Part shown: in pieces, positions 54,352-63,100 of the stretch
How the letters are laid out: each line of letters opens with the position of its first letter
How positions within the stretch are numbered: position 1 is the first letter of the stretch
Assembly: GCF_015557435.1 (NCBI RefSeq)
Contig: NZ_JADNOH010000070.1
Coordinates: 1-64,000, forward strand
Length of the DNA: 64,000 nt
Reading direction: 5' to 3'
Origin: Collinsella aerofaciens
GTDB lineage: Bacteria > Actinomycetota > Coriobacteriia > Coriobacteriales > Coriobacteriaceae
Translations under genes and position numbers: made by a program
The notes under the pieces: model-generated
What the model was told of the DNA's origin: nothing
Databases searched by the model: none
Seen by the model: the letters and a program-made list of their open reading frames with translations, nothing else

Positions 54352-55128
54352 ATGTCTACGTTTCTAAATGCCAGCCCCATCTTTGGGCCCGTTCGCAGCC
54401 GTCGCCTGGGCCTTTCGCTCGGTGTCAACATGATGCCGGCGAGCGGCAAGATCTGCACGTTCGACTGCATCTACTGCGAGAACGGTCTCAATGCCGAGCG
54501 CCCCTGTCACGAATCGTATAACACGGCTGCCGTGGTGCTCGATGCACTCGAGGCCAAATTGCGCGAGATGGCAGTCGAAGGTGAGCTGCCCGATGTAATC
54601 ACGTTTGCCGGCAACGGCGAGCCCACCGCCGCACCGGAGTTTCCGCAGGCCATCGCCGGCGCTGTCGCGCTGCGCGACGAGTTTGCCCCAAACTCCAAGA
54701 TCGCCGTGCTCTCCAACGGCACGCGCGCCGACCGCCCCGAGGTGCACGACGCGCTCATGATGGTCGACGACAATATCCTCAAGCTCGATACCGTCGACCC
54801 GGCGTTTATCCAGCTGCTCGACCAGCCTGTTGGCCCCTACGACGTCGAGCACCAGATTGAGACGTTCGTAAGCTTTGACGGTCACGTTATTATCCAGACA
54901 ATCTTTTTGACCGGCGAGTATCAGGGCAAGCTCATCGACAACACCGGCGAGGAGTACGTCGGCCCTTGGCTCGCGGCGCTCGAGCGCATTCGCCCGCAGG
55001 AGGCGACCATCTACACGGTGGCGCGCGAAACGCCAGTCGCCGGCCTTACCAAAGCAGCACCCGAGGTGCTCGACGCGATCGCCGAGCGCGTGCGCGCCCT
55101 CGGCATCCCCTGCCAGGTGAGCTACTAG
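54352..55128 (+). CDS. Radical SAM protein
   Basis: This 258-residue protein has the radical SAM cluster motif C35-C39-C42 (CTFDCIYC), then FAGNGEPT for SAM binding (residues 83-90) and SNGT near residue 124. N-terminal SPIFGPVRSRRLGLSLGVN is typical of the small stand-alone group of unknown function. GAGGAGC lies 9 nt before the ATG. No substrate gene is adjacent. Confidence 0.88.
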   Translation: MSTFLNASPIFGPVRSRRLGLSLGVNMMPASGKICTFDCIYCENGLNAERPCHESYNTAAVVLDALEAKLREMAVEGELPDVITFAGNGEPTAAPEFPQAIAGAVALRDEFAPNSKIAVLSNGTRADRPEVHDALMMVDDNILKLDTVDPAFIQLLDQPVGPYDVEHQIETFVSFDGHVIIQTIFLTGEYQGKLIDNTGEEYVGPWLAALERIRPQEATIYTVARETPVAGLTKAAPEVLDAIAERVRALGIPCQVSY

Positions 55129-55152
55129 CCCACAACCGCCCAGGGTAGTCTT

Positions 55153-55219
55153 TTTGGGACGGGGCTTTTTAGCTGCCCCTTATCCCATGCAGGGTCAGCC
55201 AAAAGAGCCCCATCCCAAA
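55153..55219. repeat. GGGACGGGGCT hairpin
   Basis: The arms 55153-55175 and 55196-55219 (TTTGGGACGGGGC against GCCCCATCCCAAA, plus AGCTG/CAGCC) enclose a 20-nt loop. It lies 25 bp after the radical SAM stop and may terminate it. A single related arm lies at 15315-15338. Confidence 0.75.
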
Positions 55220-55271
55220 TGAGCTGGTCTGCGGGTGGGCTATACTAGCTGCGGATGAAAGGAAGTTAGCC

Positions 55272-56159
55272 ATGTATGACAAAGGACCCGTACCCGGCCG
55301 CAACGACGCTTGCTGGTGCGGCAGCGGCAAGAAATACAAGAAATGCCACAGCGCTTTCGACGAGCGCCTCGAGCGCCTGTGGGAGGAGGGCTGGGAGGTT
55401 CTGCCTCGCACGCTCTACAAGACTCCCGCCGATATCGAGGGCATCAAGCGCTCGGCAGCCATCAACGTGGGCGTGCTCGATTATGTGGGCGAGCATATCG
55501 CCGCAGGCATGACCACCAACCAGATCGACCAGATGATCTACGACTACACCGTCGAGCACGGTGGCACGCCGGCCGACCTCAACTACGAGGGCTATCCCAA
55601 GAGCGTGTGCACCTCGATCAACGACGTGGTCTGCCACGGTATCCCCTGCGATACGGACGTGCTGCACAAGGGCGACATCATCAACGTGGACTGCTCCACG
55701 ATCCTAGACGGCTACTTTAGCGACTCGAGCCGTATGTTCTGCATCGGCGAGGTCTCGGCCGAGCGCCAGCGCCTGGTCGATGTCACCCGCGCCAGCGTGG
55801 AGGCGGGTCTGGCGGCCGTCAAGCCATGGCTGCCGCTCTCCGTCATGGCCGAGGCCGTGCAAAAGACGGTCGAGGACGCCGGTTTTAGCGTGGTGCGCGA
55901 GTACGGCGGACACGGCATCGGTAAGGAGTTCCACGAGGACCCGTTTGTGGGCTTTACCACCGAGGCGCCCGATGTGGACACCATCATGGCTCCGGGCATG
56001 GTCTTTACCATCGAGCCCATGGTCAACGCCGGAGCGCCCGACATCAAGATCAGCAAGGGCGACGGCTGGTGCGTGCGCACCAAGGACGGCAGCGATTCGG
56101 CCCAGTGCGAGGTACAGCTCGTGGTGACCGAGGACGGCTACGAGCTGCTGAGCTGGTAG
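55272..56159 (+). CDS. map: Methionine aminopeptidase with SEC-C zinc motif
   Basis: This 295-residue type I methionine aminopeptidase removes initiator Met from new proteins. A SEC-C motif lies at residues 9-27 (C14, C16, C25, H26; CWCGSGKKYKKCH), a feature of the ribosome-binding subgroup. The pita-bread catalytic domain follows, with VDCSTILDGYFSDSSRMF (metal Asp), GGHGIGKEFHEDP and IEPM. GGAAG precedes the ATG. A strong terminator follows, so it is a single-gene unit. Confidence 0.94.
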   Translation: MYDKGPVPGRNDACWCGSGKKYKKCHSAFDERLERLWEEGWEVLPRTLYKTPADIEGIKRSAAINVGVLDYVGEHIAAGMTTNQIDQMIYDYTVEHGGTPADLNYEGYPKSVCTSINDVVCHGIPCDTDVLHKGDIINVDCSTILDGYFSDSSRMFCIGEVSAERQRLVDVTRASVEAGLAAVKPWLPLSVMAEAVQKTVEDAGFSVVREYGGHGIGKEFHEDPFVGFTTEAPDVDTIMAPGMVFTIEPMVNAGAPDIKISKGDGWCVRTKDGSDSAQCEVQLVVTEDGYELLSW

Positions 56160-56168
56160 CCGTGGATG

Positions 56169-56218
56169 CGCCGGGCTTCACGATGGATATGTTAACCATC
56201 GCGAAGCCCGGCGTTTTT
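56169..56218 (+). terminator. Terminator of map
   Basis: CGCCGGGCTTC and GAAGCCCGGCG form a stem with an inner CGATGG/CCATCG, followed by TTTTTAT. Confidence 0.92.
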
Positions 56219-56230
56219 ATAGCGTTTTGC

Positions 56231-56275
56231 CTGATAAAACCTGCCAAAATAAACCTGTCCCTTTTTTGGCAGGTT
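56231..56275. repeat. Palindromic repeat, copy 3
   Basis: This is the same element as 9011-9055, from CTGATAAAACCTGCC to GGCAGGTT, with near-perfect arms AACCTGCCAAAA and TTTTTTGGCAGGTT. It sits between the map terminator and the ribosome site of the dehydrogenase gene, 18 bp before its start. Confidence 0.85.
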
Positions 56276-56293
56276 GAGCGGAGAGGACTGCCT

Positions 56294-57229
56294 GTGAACA
56301 TCCTGGTTTTGCTGCCCGTCAACGACCGTCATCGCGCAATTCTTGAGTCGAGCGCTCCGGGCGAGGACTTTATCTACACGAGCGCCGACGCCGCCGCGCG
56401 CAAGCAGGTCGCCGATGCCGACGTGATCCTGGGCAACATCGACCCTGACATGCTCACGGCATGCGAGCATCTCCAGCTGTTGCAATTGCAGACCGCCGGC
56501 TATGACGACTACCTTGCCGCCGGCACCGTGCCAGCCGACGCCAAACTGTCTTGCTCGGTGGGCGCCTACGGCCAGGCCGTGAGCGAGCACATGTTTGCCA
56601 TGGTCCTTTCCATGATGAAGCGCCTGCCCGGCTATCACGACTTGCAGCGCGAGCATCGCTGGGAGGATTTGGGGCCGGTTACCTCGCTCAAAAATGCCAA
56701 CGTGCTGGTGCTGGGCGCGGGCGATATCGGCGGCCACTTTGCCACGCTCTGCCGCAGCATGGGCGCACACGTCCGCGGCATCAAGCGCCATCCGCTCGTC
56801 TATCCCATTGTGTTTGAGTACATGGACGGCATGGACGCCCTCCCCGAGCGCCTGGCCGAGGCTGACATCGTCGCATCCTTTATGCCCAGCACACCCGAGA
56901 CCCGCGGCCTGGCGAACGCCGAGTTCTTCACCGCGATGAAACCGGGCGCCTTCTTTGCCAACGGCGGCCGCGGCGATCTTGTGGTCGCCGACGACTTGGT
57001 TGCGGCACTCGAGTCCGGGCACCTTGCCGGTGCTGCGGTCGACGTCACCGACCCCGAGCCGCTGCCTGAGACAAGCCCACTGTGGGATGCGCCCAACATG
57101 CTCATCACGCCGCATGTCTCGGGCTGGTTCCACTTGGAGGCTACGCTCAACAATGTGGTCGACATTGCCGCAGAGAATCTGCGTCACCTGCAAGCCGGCG
57201 AAACTTTACGTTGTTGGATCGAGCATTAG
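56294..57229 (+). CDS. D-isomer-specific 2-hydroxyacid dehydrogenase
   Basis: This 311-residue NAD(P)-dependent dehydrogenase interconverts 2-oxo and D-2-hydroxy acids. It has the Rossmann motif VLGAGDIGGHFATL near residue 137, the catalytic Arg in FANGGRGDLV, the acid in DVTDPEPLP and the His in ITPHVSGW. The start is GTG 56294 with GAGAGG upstream. The open frame extends upstream into the repeat element, without support. Its precise substrate is unknown. Confidence 0.9.
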   Translation: MNILVLLPVNDRHRAILESSAPGEDFIYTSADAAARKQVADADVILGNIDPDMLTACEHLQLLQLQTAGYDDYLAAGTVPADAKLSCSVGAYGQAVSEHMFAMVLSMMKRLPGYHDLQREHRWEDLGPVTSLKNANVLVLGAGDIGGHFATLCRSMGAHVRGIKRHPLVYPIVFEYMDGMDALPERLAEADIVASFMPSTPETRGLANAEFFTAMKPGAFFANGGRGDLVVADDLVAALESGHLAGAAVDVTDPEPLPETSPLWDAPNMLITPHVSGWFHLEATLNNVVDIAAENLRHLQAGETLRCWIEH

Positions 57230-57233
57230 GGTT

Positions 57234-57369
57234 CCGCCGTTCTAACGAACGGCGGACCACTCGACGCTGCGAGCCCGCCGTTTGGCCAATCTGCCGTTCA
57301 ATTTCAAAGGCGCGACCAGAAGGTCAGCGCCTTTTCATTTCACGGCACCTTGGCGCAAACGGCGGGCTC
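57234..57369. repeat. Nested palindromes with CCGCCGTT motifs
   Basis: CCGCCGTT/AACGGCGG forms a hairpin at 57234-57255. The 14-bp arms GAGCCCGCCGTTTG (57271-57284) and their exact reverse complement (57356-57369) enclose the terminator at 57306-57335. This fills most of the gap between convergent genes. Confidence 0.75.
57306..57335 (+). terminator. Terminator of the hydroxyacid dehydrogenase gene
   Basis: AAAGGCGC-GACC and GGTC-A-GCGCCTTT form a stem around AGAA, then TTTCATT. Confidence 0.85.
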
Positions 57370-57403
57370 TCGCTGACTTTTGTTCGGCCAGTGAGGTCTA
57401 GAG

Positions 57404-57898
57404 CTATTTGAGCGTTGCTAAGTAATTTTTTGCGTCTTCTACACTCATTGCTGCGACGGGTGCGTGTAAAGAGAGCTTGACATCGTTGGTGACCAGGAGA
57501 TCTGCCTTTGCGCGTATCGCTGCCGCAATGATTAAATCGTCTTCGTAATCGCTATGGAGCTCACGCTGCCTGCTCGCCATCCATATATCGCTCAGGTCAC
57601 AGGGCACTGGCGTGGCAAGCTGCGACAGCACGCTAAGACAATCCCATGCAAGCGAAGTCGCTACCGTAGCGGCATACTGGGAAAGCGAACCATGCTCGCG
57701 CCGATACCATGCCTTATGTTCGCTTGAAATCAAATAAAACAGGTCTTTGGACGATGTCGCCGCGTACAGCAAATCAACCTGCGCCGTGCATGCATCGCGT
57801 AAAAACTCAATCGCCACCGAACGACCACGTCGTGAGGGAATGAAGTAATCGAGCCACACGTTGGTGTCAACCAAGATGCGCTCTGGAGTCTCACTCAT
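57404..57898 (-). CDS. PIN-domain toxin
   Basis: This 164-residue protein has the PIN ribonuclease fold with acidic active-site residues: D11 in VDTNVWLDYF, E119/D120 in SDYEDDLIIAAA and D139 in LLVTND. It overlaps the antitoxin gene by 8 nt, the usual type II antitoxin-toxin order. It probably cleaves RNA when free of its partner. The target is unknown. Confidence 0.85.
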   Translation of the reverse strand: MSETPERILVDTNVWLDYFIPSRRGRSVAIEFLRDACTAQVDLLYAATSSKDLFYLISSEHKAWYRREHGSLSQYAATVATSLAWDCLSVLSQLATPVPCDLSDIWMASRQRELHSDYEDDLIIAAAIRAKADLLVTNDVKLSLHAPVAAMSVEDAKNYLATLK

Positions 57899-58271
57899 AG
57901 AGCCAGCTCATCTCCTCGCCATAGCGATCCGCATAGGCATTCCGTTTGAGCTCTTCGTCGTCCGATGGCTGAGCCTTGACCATATCGATTCCCGACTCAC
58001 AGCAAGCGGCAGCGAACAGCTTCGACCCCTGATCCATGAGCTCGAGCTTACGTTTGGCGGCCTTTTCGCGCTCGCGCTGTTCCGCCCGGGCACGACTGGG
58101 CAGCAGGATATCCTCGAGCGCACCGGGGCGATCGGCCAGCGACGCTGCAAGCTGCCAGAGCGCTCGCACCGCTTGGCTCGGCGTCATACCGGCCTTGGAG
58201 AGAGCGGCGTCCCCACTCCTTTTAAGATCGGCATCGAGACGTACGTTGATCTGAGCGGCTGTTGTGGTCAT
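57891..58271 (-). CDS. Ribbon-helix-helix antitoxin (RelB/DinJ-like)
   Basis: This 126-residue protein has a ribbon-helix-helix at residues 5-50 (AQINVRLDADLKRSGDAALSKAGMTPSQAVRALWQ) as in RelB/DinJ. A charged central helix and a C-terminal segment (DEELKRNAYADRYGEEMSWLYE) probably wrap the toxin. DinJ-like antitoxins mostly partner RelE/YafQ toxins; here the partner is a PIN toxin. AAGGAGG precedes the start. Confidence 0.82.
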   Translation of the reverse strand: MTTTAAQINVRLDADLKRSGDAALSKAGMTPSQAVRALWQLAASLADRPGALEDILLPSRARAEQREREKAAKRKLELMDQGSKLFAAACCESGIDMVKAQPSDDEELKRNAYADRYGEEMSWLYE

Positions 58272-58294
58272 AACCCCTCCTTAATACTTCAAAA

Positions 58295-58316
58295 CTATCA
58301 TAAAACTCTATGGTAG
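58295..58316. promoter_or_regulatory. Candidate operator of the toxin-antitoxin operon
   Basis: CTATCAT and ATGGTAG form an imperfect palindrome 24-45 bp upstream of the antitoxin start, in the expected promoter. It is likely bound by the ribbon-helix-helix antitoxin. Confidence 0.5.
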
Positions 58317-58370
58317 ATACGTAAAGCATGTATAGCATTTATAAGCATTAGCCGTACTCTGTACACAAAA

Positions 58371-58401
58371 AGCCGCCGAGGCACACTGCACCTCGGCGGC
58401 T
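58371..58401 (-). terminator. Terminator of the M18 aminopeptidase gene
   Basis: AGCCGCCGAGG and CCTCGGCGGCT form a perfect stem; on the minus strand TTTTTGTG follows. It is about 85 bp past the stop codon, with a repeat element between. Confidence 0.85.
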
Positions 58402-58443
58402 ACGCATCACCAATCCAGTTCGGTTTCACCCTTTGCATTCGCC

Positions 58444-58488
58444 CAGATAAAACCTGCCAAAATTAACATCCCTTTTTGGCAGGTTTTA
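58444..58488. repeat. Palindromic repeat, copy 4
   Basis: This copy matches 9011-9055: it runs from CAGATAAAACCTGCC to GGCAGGTTTTA. Its last TTA is the stop codon of the M18 aminopeptidase on the minus strand, exactly as in copy 1 with asp23. Confidence 0.85.
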
Positions 58489-59871
58489 GAGCTCCACACT
58501 TTCGGCGCCGTTGATGGTTAGGTTGCGCTCGTAGAAGGCGGTGAGGGCGCGGATAGCGTACATCACGTCGCGCACGCCGCCGGTCTCGTAGCTCGAGTGC
58601 ATGGCAAGCTGCGGCAGGCCCACGTCCACGGCATGCATGCTCGCCTGCATATTGGACAGATTGCCCAGGGTAGAACCGCCGGCCATATCGCTTTTGTTGG
58701 CAAAGGCCTGCGTGGGCACGTCGGCGTCATCGCAAATGGCCTGGAACACCGCGCGGCTAAAGGCGTCGGTGCAGTAGTGCTGGTTGGCGGCCTCCTTGAT
58801 GACGATGCCGCCGTTGAGTACCACCTGATTGCGGGCATCGCACTTCTCGGCATGGTTGGGGTGCACGGCATGTGCATTGTCGCAGCTTACAAGCATCGAG
58901 GCGGCAAGTGCGCGGTGGTACGACTCGTCGTCAAAGCCCAACGATCCGTTGATGCGGCGCAGCGCGTCGGCCAAGAACGTCGACATGGCGCCCTGCTTGG
59001 TCTCGGAGCCAACCTCCTCATTATCAAAGCAGCAGAAGACCGAAACGTCGTGCGCGTTCTCGGCACCCAAAAATGCCTGCAGTGAGGTGTAGGCGCAGGC
59101 CAGGTCGTCGAGCTTGGGCGTCGAGATGAACTCGTCGGCCCAGCCCCAAATGCGCGCATCCTGACGATTGACCAGGAACAGATCGCGGCCCAGGATCTGC
59201 TCGGGCTCAACGTCCAGTTCGTCAGCGATCAGGGCGTCAAAATCTCCCTGCTTAAGGTCACCGGCGCTGATGAGCGGGCACAGATCAATGGCTCGGTTGG
59301 GAGCAAAGTCCTCGTTAACGCCGCGGTTCATGTGGATGGCAAGGCTCGGGATAATAGCGACCTCGCGCTCGGTGGCAAGCAGGCGGCTCTCAATACGGTC
59401 GCCCTCGCGCACCAGCACGCGTCCGGCCAGCGCGAGCGGACGATCAAACCAGGTGTAGTCGATCATACCGCCGTAAGCCTCGGTGTTCAGGCGCAGCGTT
59501 TCGCCCGCGCCGTCAAGCTCGGGCACGGCCTTGACCTTAAACGTCGGCGAATCGCTGTGCGACGCCGTGAGCTGAAAATGATAGTCACCGGCAACGCCGT
59601 CCTCGCCCCACGTCGCGGCCAGGTCCTCGCCCACCTTAAAGGCAACAACGCTCGAGGTGTTGCGCTGCGTGTAATAGCGCCCGCCCGGCTCGATATCCCA
59701 CGCCGCATTCTCGGGCAGGTAGGTAAAGCCCGCCTCGTCGAGTTCGGCCATAATGGTCGCTGCCGTATGGAACATGCTGGGGCACGCCTCGATAAAGTCG
59801 ATAAGGTCGTTGGCGGCCTCGATATCGTCGGCCGTCACATGCGCGCGCTCGGGCGTTTCCTGATCCGTCAT
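58486..59871 (-). CDS. M18 family aminopeptidase
   Basis: This 461-residue two-metal aminopeptidase is of the M18 (ApeB/aspartyl aminopeptidase) family. It shows LTASHSDSPTFKVK (first metal His), CCFDNEEVGSETKQGAMS (metal/catalytic Glu), SCDNAHAVHPNH and a C-terminal LAMHSSYETGG. ATG 59871 is chosen for AAGGGGAG just upstream; a longer frame adds 50 residues with no ribosome site. It trims peptides in the cytoplasm. It is a single-gene unit. Confidence 0.92.
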   Translation of the reverse strand: MTDQETPERAHVTADDIEAANDLIDFIEACPSMFHTAATIMAELDEAGFTYLPENAAWDIEPGGRYYTQRNTSSVVAFKVGEDLAATWGEDGVAGDYHFQLTASHSDSPTFKVKAVPELDGAGETLRLNTEAYGGMIDYTWFDRPLALAGRVLVREGDRIESRLLATEREVAIIPSLAIHMNRGVNEDFAPNRAIDLCPLISAGDLKQGDFDALIADELDVEPEQILGRDLFLVNRQDARIWGWADEFISTPKLDDLACAYTSLQAFLGAENAHDVSVFCCFDNEEVGSETKQGAMSTFLADALRRINGSLGFDDESYHRALAASMLVSCDNAHAVHPNHAEKCDARNQVVLNGGIVIKEAANQHYCTDAFSRAVFQAICDDADVPTQAFANKSDMAGGSTLGNLSNMQASMHAVDVGLPQLAMHSSYETGGVRDVMYAIRALTAFYERNLTINGAESVEL

Positions 59872-60195
59872 GCTCTCCCCTTTCGCTGGGCTGATGGTCC
59901 CCTCCAGCATACCCCCAACTGACCGGCCTGTCCGACAAATCGAATGCCAAACAAAGCCAGACGCTCCAAACAGAAAAGTCGATGCTCTTGCGTTACAGGC
60001 AAACGACAATTGAATTGACAAGTTAACCAGTGGTAATTTCTGGTATTTTTGTTTACTGCCTTTAACTTTTTGCGGTAAGCAACATGAGTTCTATGGCAGT
60101 TACCTATCATGTGCGACGCACATGACCACTGTCCATCCGGGTGCAACAGGAAAGGAGAGCAGCACCCAACGACCGATCGATAGAAAAGAGGTTCT
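59872..60195. other. Divergent promoter region
   Basis: This 324-bp gap lies between M18 (minus) and the surface protein (plus). It is AT-rich around 60005-60075. TTGACA at 60015 is a possible -35, but no well-spaced -10 follows. No small gene was seen. Confidence 0.4.
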
Positions 60196-63100
60196 ATGCA
60201 CAACGATAACGCTGTGCTGCGCAAGCTCAACACTGTGGGCAGCAATGCCTGCCGAGGCGCACTCATCGCCGCGATGACCGTCTCGATGATGCCTACCAGC
60301 GCTTTTGCCGCAGCAGCAACAACGGAGACCGGCTCCGAAGCTACCAACAACGCGCCGATCTCCGCCACCAGTGAGGAAACGAAGTCCCTCAGCTCCGAGT
60401 ATAGCCTGAGTGCCGTCTCTGACGACGCCGCATCCTCCTCGACCAGCTACGATTTGACTAAAATCGCAGATGGTACGTATGAGGGCACGGCCACGGCCGA
60501 CTCGAAGGACCCGCTCAATAAAGCTGGCGACGAATGGAACGCAGCTGATGGAAAGTATGACGTCAACGTCAGCGTAACCGTCAAGTCTGGCAAAATTGCC
60601 AAGGTCGAAGTCGCCGACTACAGTAGTTTGGGCGACGATGACTGGGACCGCATGGACAAGGCCGTTAACGGTTTTAGCAAAAAAGGCACGTCCTATAAGG
60701 GCATCGTCGAGCAAATCGAGACTGCCGGCAACACTACCTCAATCGATGCTGTTTCGACCGCCACGATCTCGTCCAACGCCATCAAGGCTGCCGTCGATAA
60801 TGCCCTGCAAGCTGCCTATGACGAGCAGAATCCGTCGACCCCTGCGACCGACGAGTACACCTACGGTTACGCTGGCCTGACGTGGGCCGAGTATTGGGCT
60901 GGTGAAAACGTGCAGGCGGCAGGGTCCTCCGCTTCGTCGAGCGAGCTCGATTCCCGCAACGAGGCCGACAAGGGCGCTTTTGACGTGGTGACCCGTGCAA
61001 CCTTTAACCACGGCCTGCATCGCGGCAGCTATCAGTGCACCGACGTGATCAAAACTGCCGAGGGCGTAAAAATTTACCCTTCGTATTATCCCGACAGCAA
61101 GTCCTTTGTTGATGTCGATGGCAACGTCTTTTCTATTGACAGCAAGGCTAAGACCGTGACGGCGGCCGACGGCACGGTGTACACCATGACGGGTCACGAG
61201 GTCACGGGACTCAAGTACGTTCCCGTCAAAATCAAGACCAGCGACCTGGAGGCTTTTAAGGCGAGTCACAGCTTTGTCGCCAATGGCGAGACGCTCGCCG
61301 GCGGCTACGGCGAAAATAACCTCCAGGCCTACTCCGGCCTGGTTGCGTCCGTCGACGCCGACACCAACGGCCTTAAGACCGTGACCAACAACAACGGAAC
61401 CTTCAGCTTCTCGGCCGCCGCCACCGGCACCGACTCGGGCATCAAGGGTCAGGAGCTCAAGACCGCCACGGGTATTGAACCCACGGTTAAGGACGCGAGC
61501 GGCTCCTACGGCGAGTTCCTGCGCGTAGACCTCAACGGCACCTATGGCGACCTGGGCGCCAATATGCAAAGCGTCACCTGGACCTATTACGGCGACGACG
61601 CGACCTGCACCAACGCCCTTGCCACCTACGGCACCAAGTTCGCGGCCGACAACTGGATGCACAAGTCCATGGGCATTCAGCTGGGCCTCACTAAATCCGA
61701 GCGCTGCCAGCTGCCCAAGGGCACCAACGGCACCGGCTACTGGAAGCTTACCGTCCATGCCTTGGGCTACAACGATTACACCTACACCTTCCAGGCGACC
61801 GATGACAACATCGTGGGCGCCAAGGAGCCGGTGACCGACGCCACCAAGGCCCAGCTGCAGGAGCTCTACGATAAGGCGACGTCCCTCGATAAGTCCAAGT
61901 ACACCGAGGACTCCTGGACCGCCTCGTCCATCGAGGCCGAAACTGTCGAGACCAAGGACCTGCTCGCCAAGAAAAACCTGGGCGAAGCCGAGGCCGCCGA
62001 GCAGATCAAACACCTGCAGGGCGCGCTCGACGCGCTCGTGAGCCTGTATCCCCAGGCCGGCGACTACGTGCTCATGAACATCCCCTACAGCGATTTCTAT
62101 GCCTCCGAGAGCAATAACAAGGGCACTGATGTCGTAACTTCGGCAACTAAGCAGAAGACGCGTTCGACGCTCGCCGCCGGCAGCTATCATGTCAACGCCG
62201 ACGGATCCGATATTTCGGGCGTGACGTTTGCCGTCAAGGTAGGTGAAGGCGATATCGACTGGTCCAAGTTCACCCGCGTGACCGACGACAGCTTGGTAAC
62301 CGTCACCACCTCGATCAAAGGCAAGGAGTCCACGACGACCTACACGGGCAAGGACGCCCTGTTTGAGTCTGCGAACTACTCTTACTACGTGCTGCCTGCC
62401 GGCGAGGTTCCGACCAATTACAAGGAGCTCACCGCCGATTCCAAGGGCAACCTAAGCTTTGGCGCTGTCAAGGGCAAGGAAGCCACCGAACTTGCAAACG
62501 TCACCGCCGACTTTAAGACCTCCAGCAAGTACGGCGACTACGAGATCGACTTTAAGAACCTGCGCGAGCAGATGGTCGACGCCGACGGCAACCAGGCGAC
62601 CGTATACGGTGCCGTGGTCAATGCCGCCGATGCGGACGGCACCACCGAGGGCTATGGCATGCGCACCGTCGAGAACATCTGGAAGGGCAAGGAGATTGCC
62701 TGGAGCTGCGGCCTGGTCAACGAGTCTCACGGCAGCCCGTTGAGCTCGCGGCACTACAAGTCCATGATGGGCAAGACCATCAAGAGTGTGACGTTCTACA
62801 CCTCTACGGGCACCTACACCGTTGCCATGAACCAGTACGTCCCCGTCAAGGCCTCCAAGTCCGAGATCGACGTCGAGGCGAACGCCAAGGCCGATGCCGA
62901 GACCGCCGAAGTCAAGGCGACGCTGCCGGCAGACTTCAAGGTCGAGTACAAGCTCGACGACGCCGATGTCACGGTCGACAACGGCACGTTCTCCATCAAG
63001 GACCTCAAGCCCGGCAAGCACACCCTCGTGGCGCGCGACGCCTCGGGCAAGTATGCCGATGTGACGAGCGAGTTCACCGTCACGACCGACAAGACCGTCG

